This document shows, piece by piece, positions 1 through 10,325 of a stretch of 64,000 nucleotides of DNA. The first letter of the stretch is position 1, and the number at the start of each line of letters is the position of its first letter. The DNA comes from Tomocerus qinae (taxonomy: Eukaryota > Arthropoda > Collembola > Entomobryomorpha > Tomoceridae). The notes beneath the pieces were generated by a model that saw only the letters and a program-made list of their open reading frames with translations, was not told where the DNA came from and ran no database searches. The DNA is taken from the NCBI GenBank assembly GCA_020055645.1, contig CM034546.1, positions 63,798,001-63,862,000 on the forward strand, given 5' to 3'. A program made the position numbers and the translations under genes.

Positions 1-2981
1 TCTCTTCCTTAATTGTCGACGAATTGGAGTGTTTTGATTTGTCTTTAACCTTTTGCCCCTTTCAATTTAAATCGTTTCGCAAAATGCATGTACGAAATTG
101 TACATTTCGTATTATTGGGGACAGTGATGGGAAATGCAGTTGTAGCTTTTGTGTTGAGAATTTATTAAATGTTGGTCTAAGCGCTGCATATAATCATTCC
201 GAAATTTTAGGCAGTGCTGCAAATAGCACATTAATTACAGACCAAAATAATGACTATACAATCAAAACTGAAGAAATCGTTACTAGTAACACCTTATTTC
301 TAGATACAAAGAATAATCAAGAAGTCAGTATAAATCTATTTCTGATTATGTGTACTAACCTTAAAGTTTTAAAGATATTCGACTGTAAGAACCATCCAGT
401 TGACTTGCTAGGTTTGGACTTTATTGAAGAAATTCATATTAGAAAGACAAAAGTTCAAGGTGGCAGGTTAGCTGTGAATAGATCAAATGCCATTAATAGG
501 CAGTTGTCTAAAACATGCAAGAAACTAACTCTTGTGGACGTTACTTTTGTTGATGTTGGGGGGAATAAAGTAGAATCGTCAGATTTCACTTCCTTAATTG
601 TCGACGAATTGGAGTGTTTTGATATGTCTCTAACGTTTTGCCCATTTCAATTTAAATCTTTTCGCAAAATGTATATACAAAATTGTACATTTCGTATTAG
701 TAGGGGCAGTGATGGGAAATGCTGTTGCACTTTTTGTGTTGAGAATTTACTAAACTGTGGTCAAAACGTTGGGGATAATCATTCTGAAATTAAAGACACT
801 CTTGTACACATGAAAATGATTACAGACCAAAACAATGACTATACATCTATTATTGAGGATCTGGCAATTAGTGGAAGCTCATTTCTAGATGCAAAGAATA
901 ATGAAGAAATCAGTATCAGTCTATTTTTGTTTATGTTTAGTAACCTTAAAGTGTTGAACATATTTGACTGTCAGAGCCAACCACTTGACTTGCTAGGTTT
1001 GGACTTTATTGAAGAAATTAATATTAGAAAGACAAAAGTTCAAGGTGGCAGGTTAGCTTTGAATAGATCAAATGCCATTAATAGGCAGTTGTCTAAAACA
1101 TGCAAGAAACTAACTCTTGTGGATGTTACTTTTGTTGATGTTGGGGGGAATAAAGTAGAATCGATAGATTTCTCTTCCTTAATTGTCGAAGAATTGGAGT
1201 GTTTTGATTTGTCTTTAACCTTTTGCCCCTTTCAATTTAAATCGTTTCGCAAAATGCATGTACGAAATTGTACAATTCGTATTAGTACGCACAGTGATGG
1301 GAAATGCAGTTGTAGCTTTTGTGTTGAGAATTTATTAAACTTTGGTCTAAGCGCTGCATATAATCATTCCGAAATTTTAGGCAGTGCTGTAAATAGCACA
1401 TTAATTACAGACCAAAATAATGACTATACATTCAAAACTGAGGAAATCGTAATTAGTAACACCTTATTTGTAGATACAAAGAATAATAAAGAAGTCGGTA
1501 TAAATCTATTTCTGTTTATGTTTAGTAACCTTAAAGTGTTACACATATTCGACTCTCAGAGCCAACCACTTGACTTGTTAGGTTTGGGCTTTATTGAAGA
1601 AATTTACCTTGAAAATACAAAAGTTCTAGGTGGCAGGTTAGCTGTGAGCAGAACAACTGACATTAATAGGCAGTTGGTCGCAAGTCGCAAGAAACTCATT
1701 CTTGACAACGTTACTTTTGTTGATGTTGGAGGGAATGAAGTAGAATCGATAGATTTCTCTTCCTTAATCGTCGACGAATTGGAGTGTTTTGATTTGTCTC
1801 TAACGTTTTGCCCATTTCAATTTAAATCTTTTCGTAAAATGCATATACAAAATTGCACAATTCGTATTAATAGTAACAGTGATGGGAAATGTAACTGTAG
1901 CTTTTGTGTTGACAATTTACTAAACTTTGGTCTAAACGCTGCAGATAATCAATCTGAAATTTTAGGCAGTGCTGTAAATAGCACATTAATTACAGATCAA
2001 AATAATGACTATACAATCAAAACTGAAGAAATCGTAATTAGTAACACCTTATTTTTAGATACAAAGAGTAATGAAGAAATCAGTATAAATCTATTTTTCA
2101 TTATGTTCAATAACCTCAAAGCTGTGGAGATATACGACTGCAACTGTCAATCAATTGACTTGTTAGGTTTAGACTTTGTTGAAGAAATTTACATTGAAAA
2201 CACAAAAGTTTTAGGTGGTAGGTTAGCTGTGAGCAGAAAAAGTGACAATATTAGGCAGTTGTCCACAAGATGCAGGAAACTCATTCTTAACAACGTTACT
2301 CTTGTTGATGTCGGGGGGAATGAAGTAGAATCAATAGATTTCTCTTCCTTAATTGTAGACGAATTGGAGTGTTTTGATTTGTCTTTAACCTTTTGCCCCT
2401 TTCAATTTAAATCTTTTCGCAAAATGTATGTACGACATTGTACATTTCGTATTAGTAGGGACAGTGATGGGAAATGCAGTTGTAACTTTTGCGTTGAGAA
2501 TAGACACCTTGGTCTAAGCGTTGGGTATAATCATTCTGAAATTATAGACAGTCCTGTAAATATGAAAATGATTAAAGACCAAAATAATGTCTGTACGTCC
2601 AATATTGAGGAAATTGTAATTATTAATAGCTCATTTAAAGATGCAAAGAGTAATGAAGAAATCAGTATAAATCTATTTCTACATATGTGTAATAACCTTA
2701 AAGTTTTAAAGATGTACGACTGTAAGAGCAATCCAATTGACGTGTATGGTTTGCCCTTTATTGAAGAAATTTACATCGAAAATACTAAAGTACAAGGTGG
2801 CAGGGTAGCTGTGAATGGAAGAAGTGACATTAATGGACAGTTGTGTACAAGATGCAAGAAGTTAACTCTTTTAAACGTTACTCCTGTTTATTGTGAAGGG
2901 ATAGAAGCTGAACCTATAGACTTCTCCTCCCTTAATGTTGATTACAGCTGGCTGTTGAGCTCACTAATGACCCCTTATTGA
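1..2981 (+). CDS. Leucine-rich protein of 195-residue tandem repeats, 5' partial
   Basis: The reading frame is already open at base 3, so the start lies upstream of the window; it ends at TAA 2979-2981. The visible ~990 residues consist of five copies of one unit. The marker GAATTGGAGTGTTTTGA occurs at 21, 606, 1191, 1776 and 2361, an exact 585-bp (195-codon) spacing; only the fifth unit has lost one codon. Each unit has irregular leucine-rich strands (such as LKVLKIFDC and LTLVDVTFVDVG) and a cysteine cluster of the type DGKCSCSFCVENLL. I do not recognise a named family. The pattern resembles LRR solenoids at the C-terminus of STAND/NLR-type proteins, and two such genes lie in this window, but no nucleotide-binding part is visible here. 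The tail diverges (YSWLLSSLMTPY). Indels in multiples of three and no stops argue for a functional coding region. Confidence 0.75.
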   Translation, partial: SSLIVDELECFDLSLTFCPFQFKSFRKMHVRNCTFRIIGDSDGKCSCSFCVENLLNVGLSAAYNHSEILGSAANSTLITDQNNDYTIKTEEIVTSNTLFLDTKNNQEVSINLFLIMCTNLKVLKIFDCKNHPVDLLGLDFIEEIHIRKTKVQGGRLAVNRSNAINRQLSKTCKKLTLVDVTFVDVGGNKVESSDFTSLIVDELECFDMSLTFCPFQFKSFRKMYIQNCTFRISRGSDGKCCCTFCVENLLNCGQNVGDNHSEIKDTLVHMKMITDQNNDYTSIIEDLAISGSSFLDAKNNEEISISLFLFMFSNLKVLNIFDCQSQPLDLLGLDFIEEINIRKTKVQGGRLALNRSNAINRQLSKTCKKLTLVDVTFVDVGGNKVESIDFSSLIVEELECFDLSLTFCPFQFKSFRKMHVRNCTIRISTHSDGKCSCSFCVENLLNFGLSAAYNHSEILGSAVNSTLITDQNNDYTFKTEEIVISNTLFVDTKNNKEVGINLFLFMFSNLKVLHIFDSQSQPLDLLGLGFIEEIYLENTKVLGGRLAVSRTTDINRQLVASRKKLILDNVTFVDVGGNEVESIDFSSLIVDELECFDLSLTFCPFQFKSFRKMHIQNCTIRINSNSDGKCNCSFCVDNLLNFGLNAADNQSEILGSAVNSTLITDQNNDYTIKTEEIVISNTLFLDTKSNEEISINLFFIMFNNLKAVEIYDCNCQSIDLLGLDFVEEIYIENTKVLGGRLAVSRKSDNIRQLSTRCRKLILNNVTLVDVGGNEVESIDFSSLIVDELECFDLSLTFCPFQFKSFRKMYVRHCTFRISRDSDGKCSCNFCVENRHLGLSVGYNHSEIIDSPVNMKMIKDQNNVCTSNIEEIVIINSSFKDAKSNEEISINLFLHMCNNLKVLKMYDCKSNPIDVYGLPFIEEIYIENTKVQGGRVAVNGRSDINGQLCTRCKKLTLLNVTPVYCEGIEAEPIDFSSLNVDYSWLLSSLMTPY

Positions 2982-3299
2982 ACAGGCTCTTTTTTAACGA
3001 GATCTTAATGGACAAAGGTCGAGCCTTTAAAGAGCCTTATCGAGCTTTGGACGGCTGCAACCACAATGTCATTTCGCTTGCGATAATGAAACTTAGTATT
3101 TTATACTCATATTGGAACTCATAATGAGACTCATATTGGAACCAAAGCAGTCAATAAACTAAACTTTTTTTTCACATGTATAATTGAAATTTATTATTTA
3201 GGCATCTTATTGCATATTAAGCACAATAAAACGACCAAATTATGTCTATGATACCACATCGGTATTAAAGGGCTTAATCTACGTTATTTGCCTGTCTTA
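2982..3299. other. Spacer after the leucine-rich gene
   Basis: This is AT-rich sequence that probably includes the 3' UTR of the preceding gene, with AATAAA-like words near 3152 and 3225. No coding or RNA feature was seen. Confidence 0.5.
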
Positions 3300-3735
3300 T
3301 ATCATTGCTTTAATTTCATTGCTTTAATTTAATTTCATTGCTTTAATTTAATTTCATTGCTTTAATTTAATTTCATTTAATTTCATTGCTTTAATTTAAT
3401 TTCATTTAATTTCATTGCTTTAATTTAATTTCATTTAATTTCATTGCTTTAATTTAATTTCATTTAATTTCATTGCTTTAATTTAATTTCATTTAATTTC
3501 ATTGCTTTAATTTAATTTCATTTAATTTCATTGCTTTAATTTAATTTAATTTAATTTCATTGCTTTAATTTAATTTAATTTAATTTCATTGCTTTAATTT
3601 AATTTAATTTAATTTATTTGCTTTAATTTAATTTCATTTAATTTCATTGCTTTAATTTAATTTCATTTAATTTCATTGCTTTAATTTAATTTCATTTAAT
3701 TTCATTGCTTTCATTTAATTTCATTGCTTTAATGA
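3300..3735. repeat. Minisatellite, ~29-bp TTTAATTTCA-type unit
   Basis: Tandem copies of a unit built from TTGCTTTAATTTAATTTCA plus TTTAATTTCA, about 29 bp in full length. Shorter and longer variants arise by loss or gain of the 10-bp module. It contains almost no G on this strand and has no coding potential. Confidence 0.9.
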
Positions 3736-4426
3736 AATCTTTTCCATTTTACTAATCACAATAAAATGACGACTTTAGGTCTATGATTTCATTTTGTCCT
3801 TTTTGGTCATGAAATTAACCACCTTTTTAAAACGAAGGGGTTTGTTAAAACGACGGCGTTATTTAAAATGACGGGGTTGTTTAAAACGACGTGGGTGATT
3901 TAAAATTATATATTATGTCAAAATAATATTAATGATAATATAATGAAAACATTTACTTTAATTTCGGTGTTTAGTTAAAGATGTTGAATTTGGTTCACTA
4001 TTATTATGTTGATTCGATAAGCATTGTATTTGTTCCACGTCCGTAGGATGTTGTAGCAATACAACAAGCAAATTTTTAAACATTTTATGTATGTTAATTT
4101 TCATACTTGTTTAAATGCATAATGCAAATTCATACTCATGATCTACTGTCCCCATTAAGGGGTTACCCACTTCCCGTTTGGAGAACAGGCCTATTACTAG
4201 TGCAATTATATTCTTAAATATTAAATATCATTAATGCAAGTGAAAAGGCAAGCAAGTAATGTGTATTGACCACTTTGATACCAACTTATAGTAGTGCTTA
4301 ACAGGCCTAACAGGCAAGACCACTAACAGGCCTGGCCGTTATCAGGCCTTGCTGTTATCAGGTCGGCCTGATAACGGCCTTTTAGGGATGTCCAGGACTA
4401 AACCGCATATAACATTGGAAACTCAA
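3736..4426. other. Non-coding spacer between minisatellites
   Basis: AT-rich sequence with a short run of TTTAAAACGACG-like words near 3820-3905 and an inverted repeat at 4334-4379 listed separately. No gene was seen. Confidence 0.5.
4334..4379. repeat. Perfect 15-bp inverted repeat (hairpin)
   Basis: GGCCGTTATCAGGCC at 4334-4348 is exactly reverse-complementary to GGCCTGATAACGGCC at 4365-4379, with a 16-base loop. Further AACAGGCCT words flank it, so it is probably a relic of a palindromic repeat or transposon end. Confidence 0.75.
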
Positions 4427-4745
4427 TCATAGAAACTCATTTAATTCATAGCAACTGATTTTAATCATAGCAACTAATTTTAATCATAGCAACTGATTTT
4501 AATCATAGCAACTGATTTTAATCATAGCAACTGATTTTAATCATAGCAACTCATATTAATCATAGCAACTCAATTTAATCATAGCAACTCATTTTAACTA
4601 TAGCAACTCATTTTAACTATAGCAACTCATTTTAGTCATAGCAGCTCATTTTAATCATAGCAGCTCATATTAATCATGGCAGCTCATTTTAATCATAGAA
4701 ACTCATTTTAATCATAGAAACTCATTTTAATCATAGAAAATAATT
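4427..4745. repeat. Minisatellite, ~19-bp AATCATAGCAACTCATTTT unit
   Basis: About sixteen head-to-tail copies of a 19-bp unit with single-base variants (AACTGA, AACTCA, CAGCTC, GAAACTC). It is non-coding. The next 345 bases, to about 5090, hold no recognisable feature. Confidence 0.88.
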
Positions 4746-5090
4746 TTAAAATGCTTATTTATATTGGATAAAAGAACTACGACTTAGACTTTTGTCCTAG
4801 TGGTGGGGAACCACTAGGACAATGTGGGAAACCTAGTTAATATGAATGGTCTACTCGCCGTCCTAAAAAGGAAAATTGCTCACGTAATCACCCAATTACT
4901 AATTTTGCTATTAAATTTAGTTTTAAAACATTTTTACACGTGCCATTTAAAATCGTGTTAAAACAAGAATCTAACAGTTGTTAAAAACTATCGCTGAGTA
5001 AAATTATTTTTGCCGTCAAATGAATAAATTGTTATCATCCTAATTATCACATGCATGGTGAAATGAATGCTACCTAATAAGCCGGAAATG

Positions 5091-6690
5091 AGCTTATGTT
5101 GGTCATTATGTAAATCCTTATGTAGGACCATAGCATGGTCTTTATGTTGGTCTTTATTTAAATAATTATGTAGGACCATATCATGGCCTTTATGTAAATC
5201 CTTAAGTAGACTACAGCATAGTCTTTATGTAAATCCTTATGTAGGTCCACAGCATGGTCCTTATCTAGGTCCATAGCAATGTCCTTATGTAGGCCCATAG
5301 CATGGTCCTTATCTAGGTCCATAGCAATGTCCTTGTGTAGGCCCATATAGCATGGTTTTTATGTAAGTCCATAGCATGGTCCTTATGTATGTCCATAGCA
5401 TGGTCCTTATATAGGTCCATAGCATGGTCCTTATATAGGTCCATAGCATGGTCCTTATATAGGTCCATAGCATGGTCCTTATATAGGTCCATAGCATGGT
5501 CCATATGTAGGTCCATAGCATGGTCCTTATGTAGGTCCATAACATCGTATTTCTGTAGGTCCATAGCATGGTACTTATGTAGGTCCATAACATGGTATTT
5601 ATGTAGGTCCATAGCATGGTCCATATGTAGGTCCATAACATGGTATATATGTAGGTCCATAACATGGTATATATGTAGGTCCATAACATGGTATATATGT
5701 AGGTCCATAACATGGTATATATGTAAGTCCATAGCATGGTCCTTATGTAGGTCTATAGCAAGGTCCTTATGTAGGTACATAGCATGGTACTTATGTAGGT
5801 ACATAGCATGGTCCTTATGTAGGTACATAGCATGGTACTTATGTAGGTCTTTATGTATGTTCCTATGTAGGTTCCTATGTAGGTCTTTATGTAGGTTTTT
5901 ATGTAGGTCTTTATGTAGGTTCCTATGTAGGTCTTTATGTAGGTCTTTATGTATGTTCCTATGTAGATTCCTATGTAGGTCTTTATGTAGGTTCCTATGT
6001 AGGTCTTTATGTAGGTTCCTATGTAGGTCTTTATGTAGGTTCCTATGTAGGTCTTTATGTAGATTCCTATGTAGGTCTTTATGTAGGTTCCTATGTAGGT
6101 CTTTATGTAGGTTCCTATGTAGGTCTTTATGTAGATTCCTGTGTAGGTCTTTATGTAGGTTCCTATGTAGGTCTTTATGTAGGTTCCTATGTAGGTCTTT
6201 ATGTAGGTTCCTATGTAGGTCTTTATGTAGGTTCCTATGTAGGTCTTTATGTAGGTTCCTATGTAGGTCTTTATGTAGGTTCCTATGTAGGTCTTTATGT
6301 AGGTTCCTATGTAGGTCTTTATGTAGGTTCCTATGTAGGTCTTTATGTAGGTTCCTATGTAGGTCTTTATGTAGGTCTTTATGTAGGTTCCTATGTAGGT
6401 CTTTATGTAGGTTCCTATGTAGGTCTTTATGTAGGTTTCTATGTAGGTCTTTATGTAGGTTCCTATGTAGGTCTTTATGTAGGTTCCTATGTAGGTCTTT
6501 ATGTAGGTTCCTATGTAGGTCTTTATGTAGGTTCCTATGTAGGTCTTTATGTAGGTTCCTATGTAGGTCTTTATGTAGGTTCCTATGTAGGTTCCTATGT
6601 AGGTGTTTATGTAGGTCCATAGCATAGTCCTTATGTAGGTCTTTATGTAGGTTCCTATGTAGGTCTTTATATAGGTCCTTAGGGTAGCCA
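5091..6690. repeat. 1.6-kb minisatellite, 24-bp units made of 12-bp half-repeats
   Basis: The array consists of 24-bp units, each two diverged 12-mers of the form AGGTYYNTATGT. From about 5091 to 5850 the dominant unit is AGGTCCATAGCATGGTCCTT plus ATGT. From about 5840 it switches to AGGTTCCTATGT joined to AGGTCTTTATGT, which is highly homogeneous. Because the period is a multiple of three and lacks stops, long open frames appear on both strands. They are by-products of the period, not evidence of protein. Confidence 0.93.
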
Positions 6691-7851
6691 AATGATTCCT
6701 TTTCAAAATTTAAAGTGATTCTCAAATATGAAAATATCCATTGTTGGCGTACTGATATAATTTCCAACCTACTGATGTGAATAATTGAAATTGGGACTTA
6801 GATATGTAATTTAAGTTTTCCACTCATTTGCTCCATTTTTCATTCAATACATAGATAATAGCATCATCCCACCCCCAACGCCACTTCTCCAGATATCTGT
6901 AATTATCCAAGTATAATGTAGGCACTGCAGCAGACACAAGCCTATGTTAAAAATCGGTACTATAATGCCTGATGCAATACTTGCATCAGATAATCCAATT
7001 TTAACAAACATGACCTTTGACCTCTGAAATAGGTAATTATTAGGCACTTGCCATATCTTTGGCTTGCAAAAGTTACTTTACATGGACATTTTTCGACGAA
7101 AAATAATATTTGCCCTCTGACATCTCGTAGAGGTCAACAATTTGGAAATATATTATTCCTCTATAAAGCACAACTTTATAAGGGTTTTAATTTTAATTGG
7201 ACAGACTTTTGATGAAATAATCCTTTATTTGAATAACTGCCTATTTCAAAATTTATTCGTAATTTTGAAAGGGAAGACATTGGAATTTTTCACAAATTCA
7301 AAAAAGACCCCGAGATACAGCAAATTGTTGACTTCTGTTCCAAGTTTCATGCAAATCGGTCCGGTAGTTTCGGAGTTGTTTCATATTCCGATTTTATGGT
7401 ACATTATTTCACATAGGCTCTGAAATACTGAAGAATTTTTGTGACCTAAGATGGTAAATCATAATAATAAAGTGCACAGTAAAACAAAGCTAAAAATGTC
7501 CTCTGAAGATCTTATTGTTTTCATTTTCCTATATTTAATAATTTCTGTCTATAGTATTTAATTTACTATGTATATTATACACACAAACCCAAAATCAAAT
7601 AATCACAAGAAAAAATAAATAATATTACATAAATAGTAATTTCCCTTGCATCGAAGTAAAATAGCTATAGATAGATGCAATGTAAAAACAGAAATAAATT
7701 CAAATTACCAGTACATATTACAGGGAGGGGAGTTAGCTCCACTTTTAATAAGTGAGATAGAGAACTTATTATTAAAGTAATCTTCAATGTTGAAGAGATT
7801 CAGTGTAGGTAATGAAAAGTCCTTGAATCATAGACATGCTAATGGTTAAGC
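6691..7851. other. Non-coding spacer
   Basis: AT-rich sequence without a convincing exon. A 93-codon open frame at 7142-7423 has no splice context, signal peptide or recognisable motif and was not accepted as a gene. Confidence 0.5.
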
Positions 7852-8088
7852 TCAGGCTTGAAATTTTCTTGACAAAATGTCTTTAAGTTCACTATAATTT
7901 TCAACAGGAAATTATTCTTGAGGGAAAAATCTGGTGACCATTCCCTCAATTTGTGTACAGTCAGGATTGTCAATTAGGACTTTGACGTCAACTCTTCCGG
8001 GTCGAGTTTTTCCACGTGGTTACTAGTCATAAATACAATTCTGCCTTCCATAGAACTAATTCCGTCTAAGGCGTTGAGAAGTCCTCGG
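7852..8088 (-). pseudogene. BCS1-type AAA+ ATPase fragment
   Basis: Read on the minus strand from 8088, the sequence encodes [20 protein letters not shown], then SNHVEKLDP. This matches the part of mitochondrial BCS1-like AAA+ ATPases around the Walker-B/sensor region (family pattern LNALDG..s.e.RIVFMTTN...LDP). The frame then slips, losing the usual 'ALIRP', and the homology resumes in another frame with [19 protein letters not shown], an in-frame stop, and FPVENYSELKDILSRKFQA. BCS1 family members thread and insert the Rieske protein in the mitochondrial inner membrane. Only about 80 codons remain, with one frameshift and one stop. The 5' side is cut off exactly at the inverted-repeat element beginning at 8089. 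Confidence 0.72.
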
Positions 8089-10325
8089 CAGGGCGGCCCC
8101 GAGGCATGGGCAAGCAGGGCAGCCACCCAGGGCGGCAAATGTTTGGGAGCGGCAAAATACTAAGTATCCAAACAAGTATCCAGAAGGGGGCGCAGCGCCC
8201 CCTAAATCTGAGTAAAGAGAGGGCCAAAAAGTCTAAATCGTAGTTCATCTACCAAAATAGATGTCGCATCGATGTCTCTTCGTTTATGCGTACCTAAAAA
8301 CAGGCTTACTAGAATATTATTAACTCCGATTTTCAATGACAAACAGTTAGTTTACTTGCGTGAGTTATGTTTGCAATTTTTTTCTGCTATTTTTAAAACC
8401 TTAATTTTACTTTTGCCCACTAGCCACCTGACATTTTGCCCGCCCACTAGCCACTTTTACCCCCTAGCCATCTGTCCACTACCCACCGGCTAGTTGAACT
8501 CTGGGAAGAATCACTATATAATATAAACGTTTATTCCTATGTCGCATGTATCAATGTATCCATGTCTCTTGGACTTTTTGTTGCAATGCATAACAATGAA
8601 CCCACCGCGGGTTAAAATTATTTATCGAAATGGAGTTATTCATGCTGGAGGCTACTAGTTTCAAATAATAAGACGGACGTCATATTCCAAATAATTCGTC
8701 CTTGTCTTCCTTGTCCACAATTTGATAGTTATCGCAAATCCAAATTAAGTGATGGTCTTAGGTCTTAGGGAGCAAAAGTATGACATAACTCCAAACGGAT
8801 TTGTCAGTGCTATTGCATTGATAATTCAAGGGCTTAAATATACTTATTCATTTTACCGGTTATAATTAATTACCAATTCATTATTTGACACATTTTTACT
8901 TTAATAATGGTGTTGCGAATCACAAGTAAACAAGACAGAAATGTAGATGTGAATACTTTGAGTGTTAGCGGCAAGTATAGCATGTTTTGTGAGCGGCAGG
9001 TATGAGTGTATGAGAATTTTCGGATGGAGGCTTGGGCACATTTAGCCATTTGAACTAAAGGCTAACTAAAGGTTTGCCTGAGAAATTTCTGATGGAGGCT
9101 TGGGTGCGTTTAGCCATTTGAACTAATGTCTTAATTAAACGCTAAATAAAATTTCGGTTAAAAATATAGGTTAAATAGAAAGTAGGAAATAATTTTATGT
9201 AAAATTGAATTGTAGATGTCATGTGATTAATCTTAGGAAAAATGTCATGTGAGTGAATTGTAAATGTCATGTGAGTGAATTGTAAATGTCATGTGAGTGA
9301 ATTGTAAATGTCATGTGGTTAAGTTTAAGAAAAATTGAATTGTTAAAATGTGATTGAATTTTTTATGTTATATTATTGCATTGTAAAAGTGGGGTAGTAG
9401 GGCGGTTGCTAGCACGTCGGCACCGACCCCTTATGTATAATTGAATGTGTTGAGTGTGTGTAACTAGAGTAGTTGACCCCTGTGCTTGAACGTCCGCACT
9501 TGGGGTATAAGTATGAGCTCCTTGTGAAGCGGAGCTCAGTCTCGTTCTGCAATCGCTCGCTGAAGTTCCTCTCTGAAGTCTCTCTCTCAGTAGTTCTGGT
9601 GGAGGCATTGGTACGTTTTAGTCAATTTGAAACGACTAACTAAATTCTTACTAAAGTTTTTACTTAAAATTCCTGGTGGAGGAGTGGACGCGTTTAGTCA
9701 TTTGGAATTGACTAACTAAACGCTAACTAAAAATTTTACAAAAAATTTTCGGTGGAGACTTTGGTACGTTTAGTCATTTTGAAATGGCTAACTAAAAGCT
9801 AGCTAAGGATTTGACTAAAAGTATTTTTGTGAAGTTCTTCGTACCATTTTGGATAAATGGTTGATTGAAGTTTTAGCAGATAGAACTTGCTAATTTTGTA
9901 AAAGGTGGGGAACTCAGGAGCGAAAAAGAAGAGGCTGAGATCTGGGACAAGTGTACCTAGTTGATAAGATTCTTGTGAATTGATTAATTGTGAATTTGTG
10001 TGGAATAAAGTGTAACTGATTTTGTGTGAATGAAGATCACGGAATTAGTGCATTTTCGATTATTGAGTAGAAAAGCATTGTGAGAACGAAAAATCCTTAG
10101 GTAGAGTCGGTATCTATTTAAGGTTTGTCCTTCGAGTAATTTTGAGACGACTCTCTATCTTAGCAATATGTTGTGTTGTGTTGCAAGGTAGCGTGCATTT
10201 ACAGGCAAGAAGTGACTTTGAAACTTCTCTGTAATAAATGGTAATAATAAAAATGGACTTTAAAATGTATCTCAAAGGCGGCATTTTTTATTTTGCCCGG
10301 GGTGACAACCCTCGGGGCAGCCCTG
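8089..10325. mobile_element. Candidate non-autonomous DNA transposon with TIRs
   Basis: The left end reads CAGGGCGGCCCCGAGG and the right end, reverse-complemented, reads CAGGGCTGCCCCGAGG, so 15 of 16 bases match. Just inside, both ends carry GGGCAA- and GCCGCC-type words. The interior has no transposase frame. It holds a short minisatellite near 9230-9320, several GTTTAGTCATTTGAA / CTAACTAAA direct repeats (9040-9800) and a GC-richer block at 9400-9600 containing GGGGTATAAGTATGAGCTCC. The CAGGG start resembles hAT-type ends, but I see no 8-bp target duplication, so either the borders are imprecise or this is a composite. It interrupts the BCS1-like fragment at its left edge. Confidence 0.55.
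9235..9320. repeat. Short tandem repeat, ~20-bp ATGTCATGTGAGTGAATTGT unit
   Basis: Four imperfect head-to-tail copies of AATGTCATGTGAGTGAATTG lie within the larger inverted-repeat element. Confidence 0.8.

Noticed and set aside
3300..6690. CRISPR-like arrays
   Set aside because: The repeats are contiguous minisatellites without unique spacers, and the window is eukaryotic.
5309..6767. Long open frames on both strands (up to 484 codons, NLHKDLHR- or CRSLCRFL-type repeats)
   Set aside because: They lie inside a 24-bp minisatellite. A period divisible by three without stops opens several frames at once, so openness is not evidence of a gene.
7142..7423. 93-codon open frame on the plus strand
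   Set aside because: No splice context, motif or composition bias; it lies in an AT-rich non-coding spacer.
9363..9608. 81-codon minus-strand frame
   Set aside because: It falls in the GC-richer core of the inverted-repeat element, with low-complexity composition and no family resemblance.
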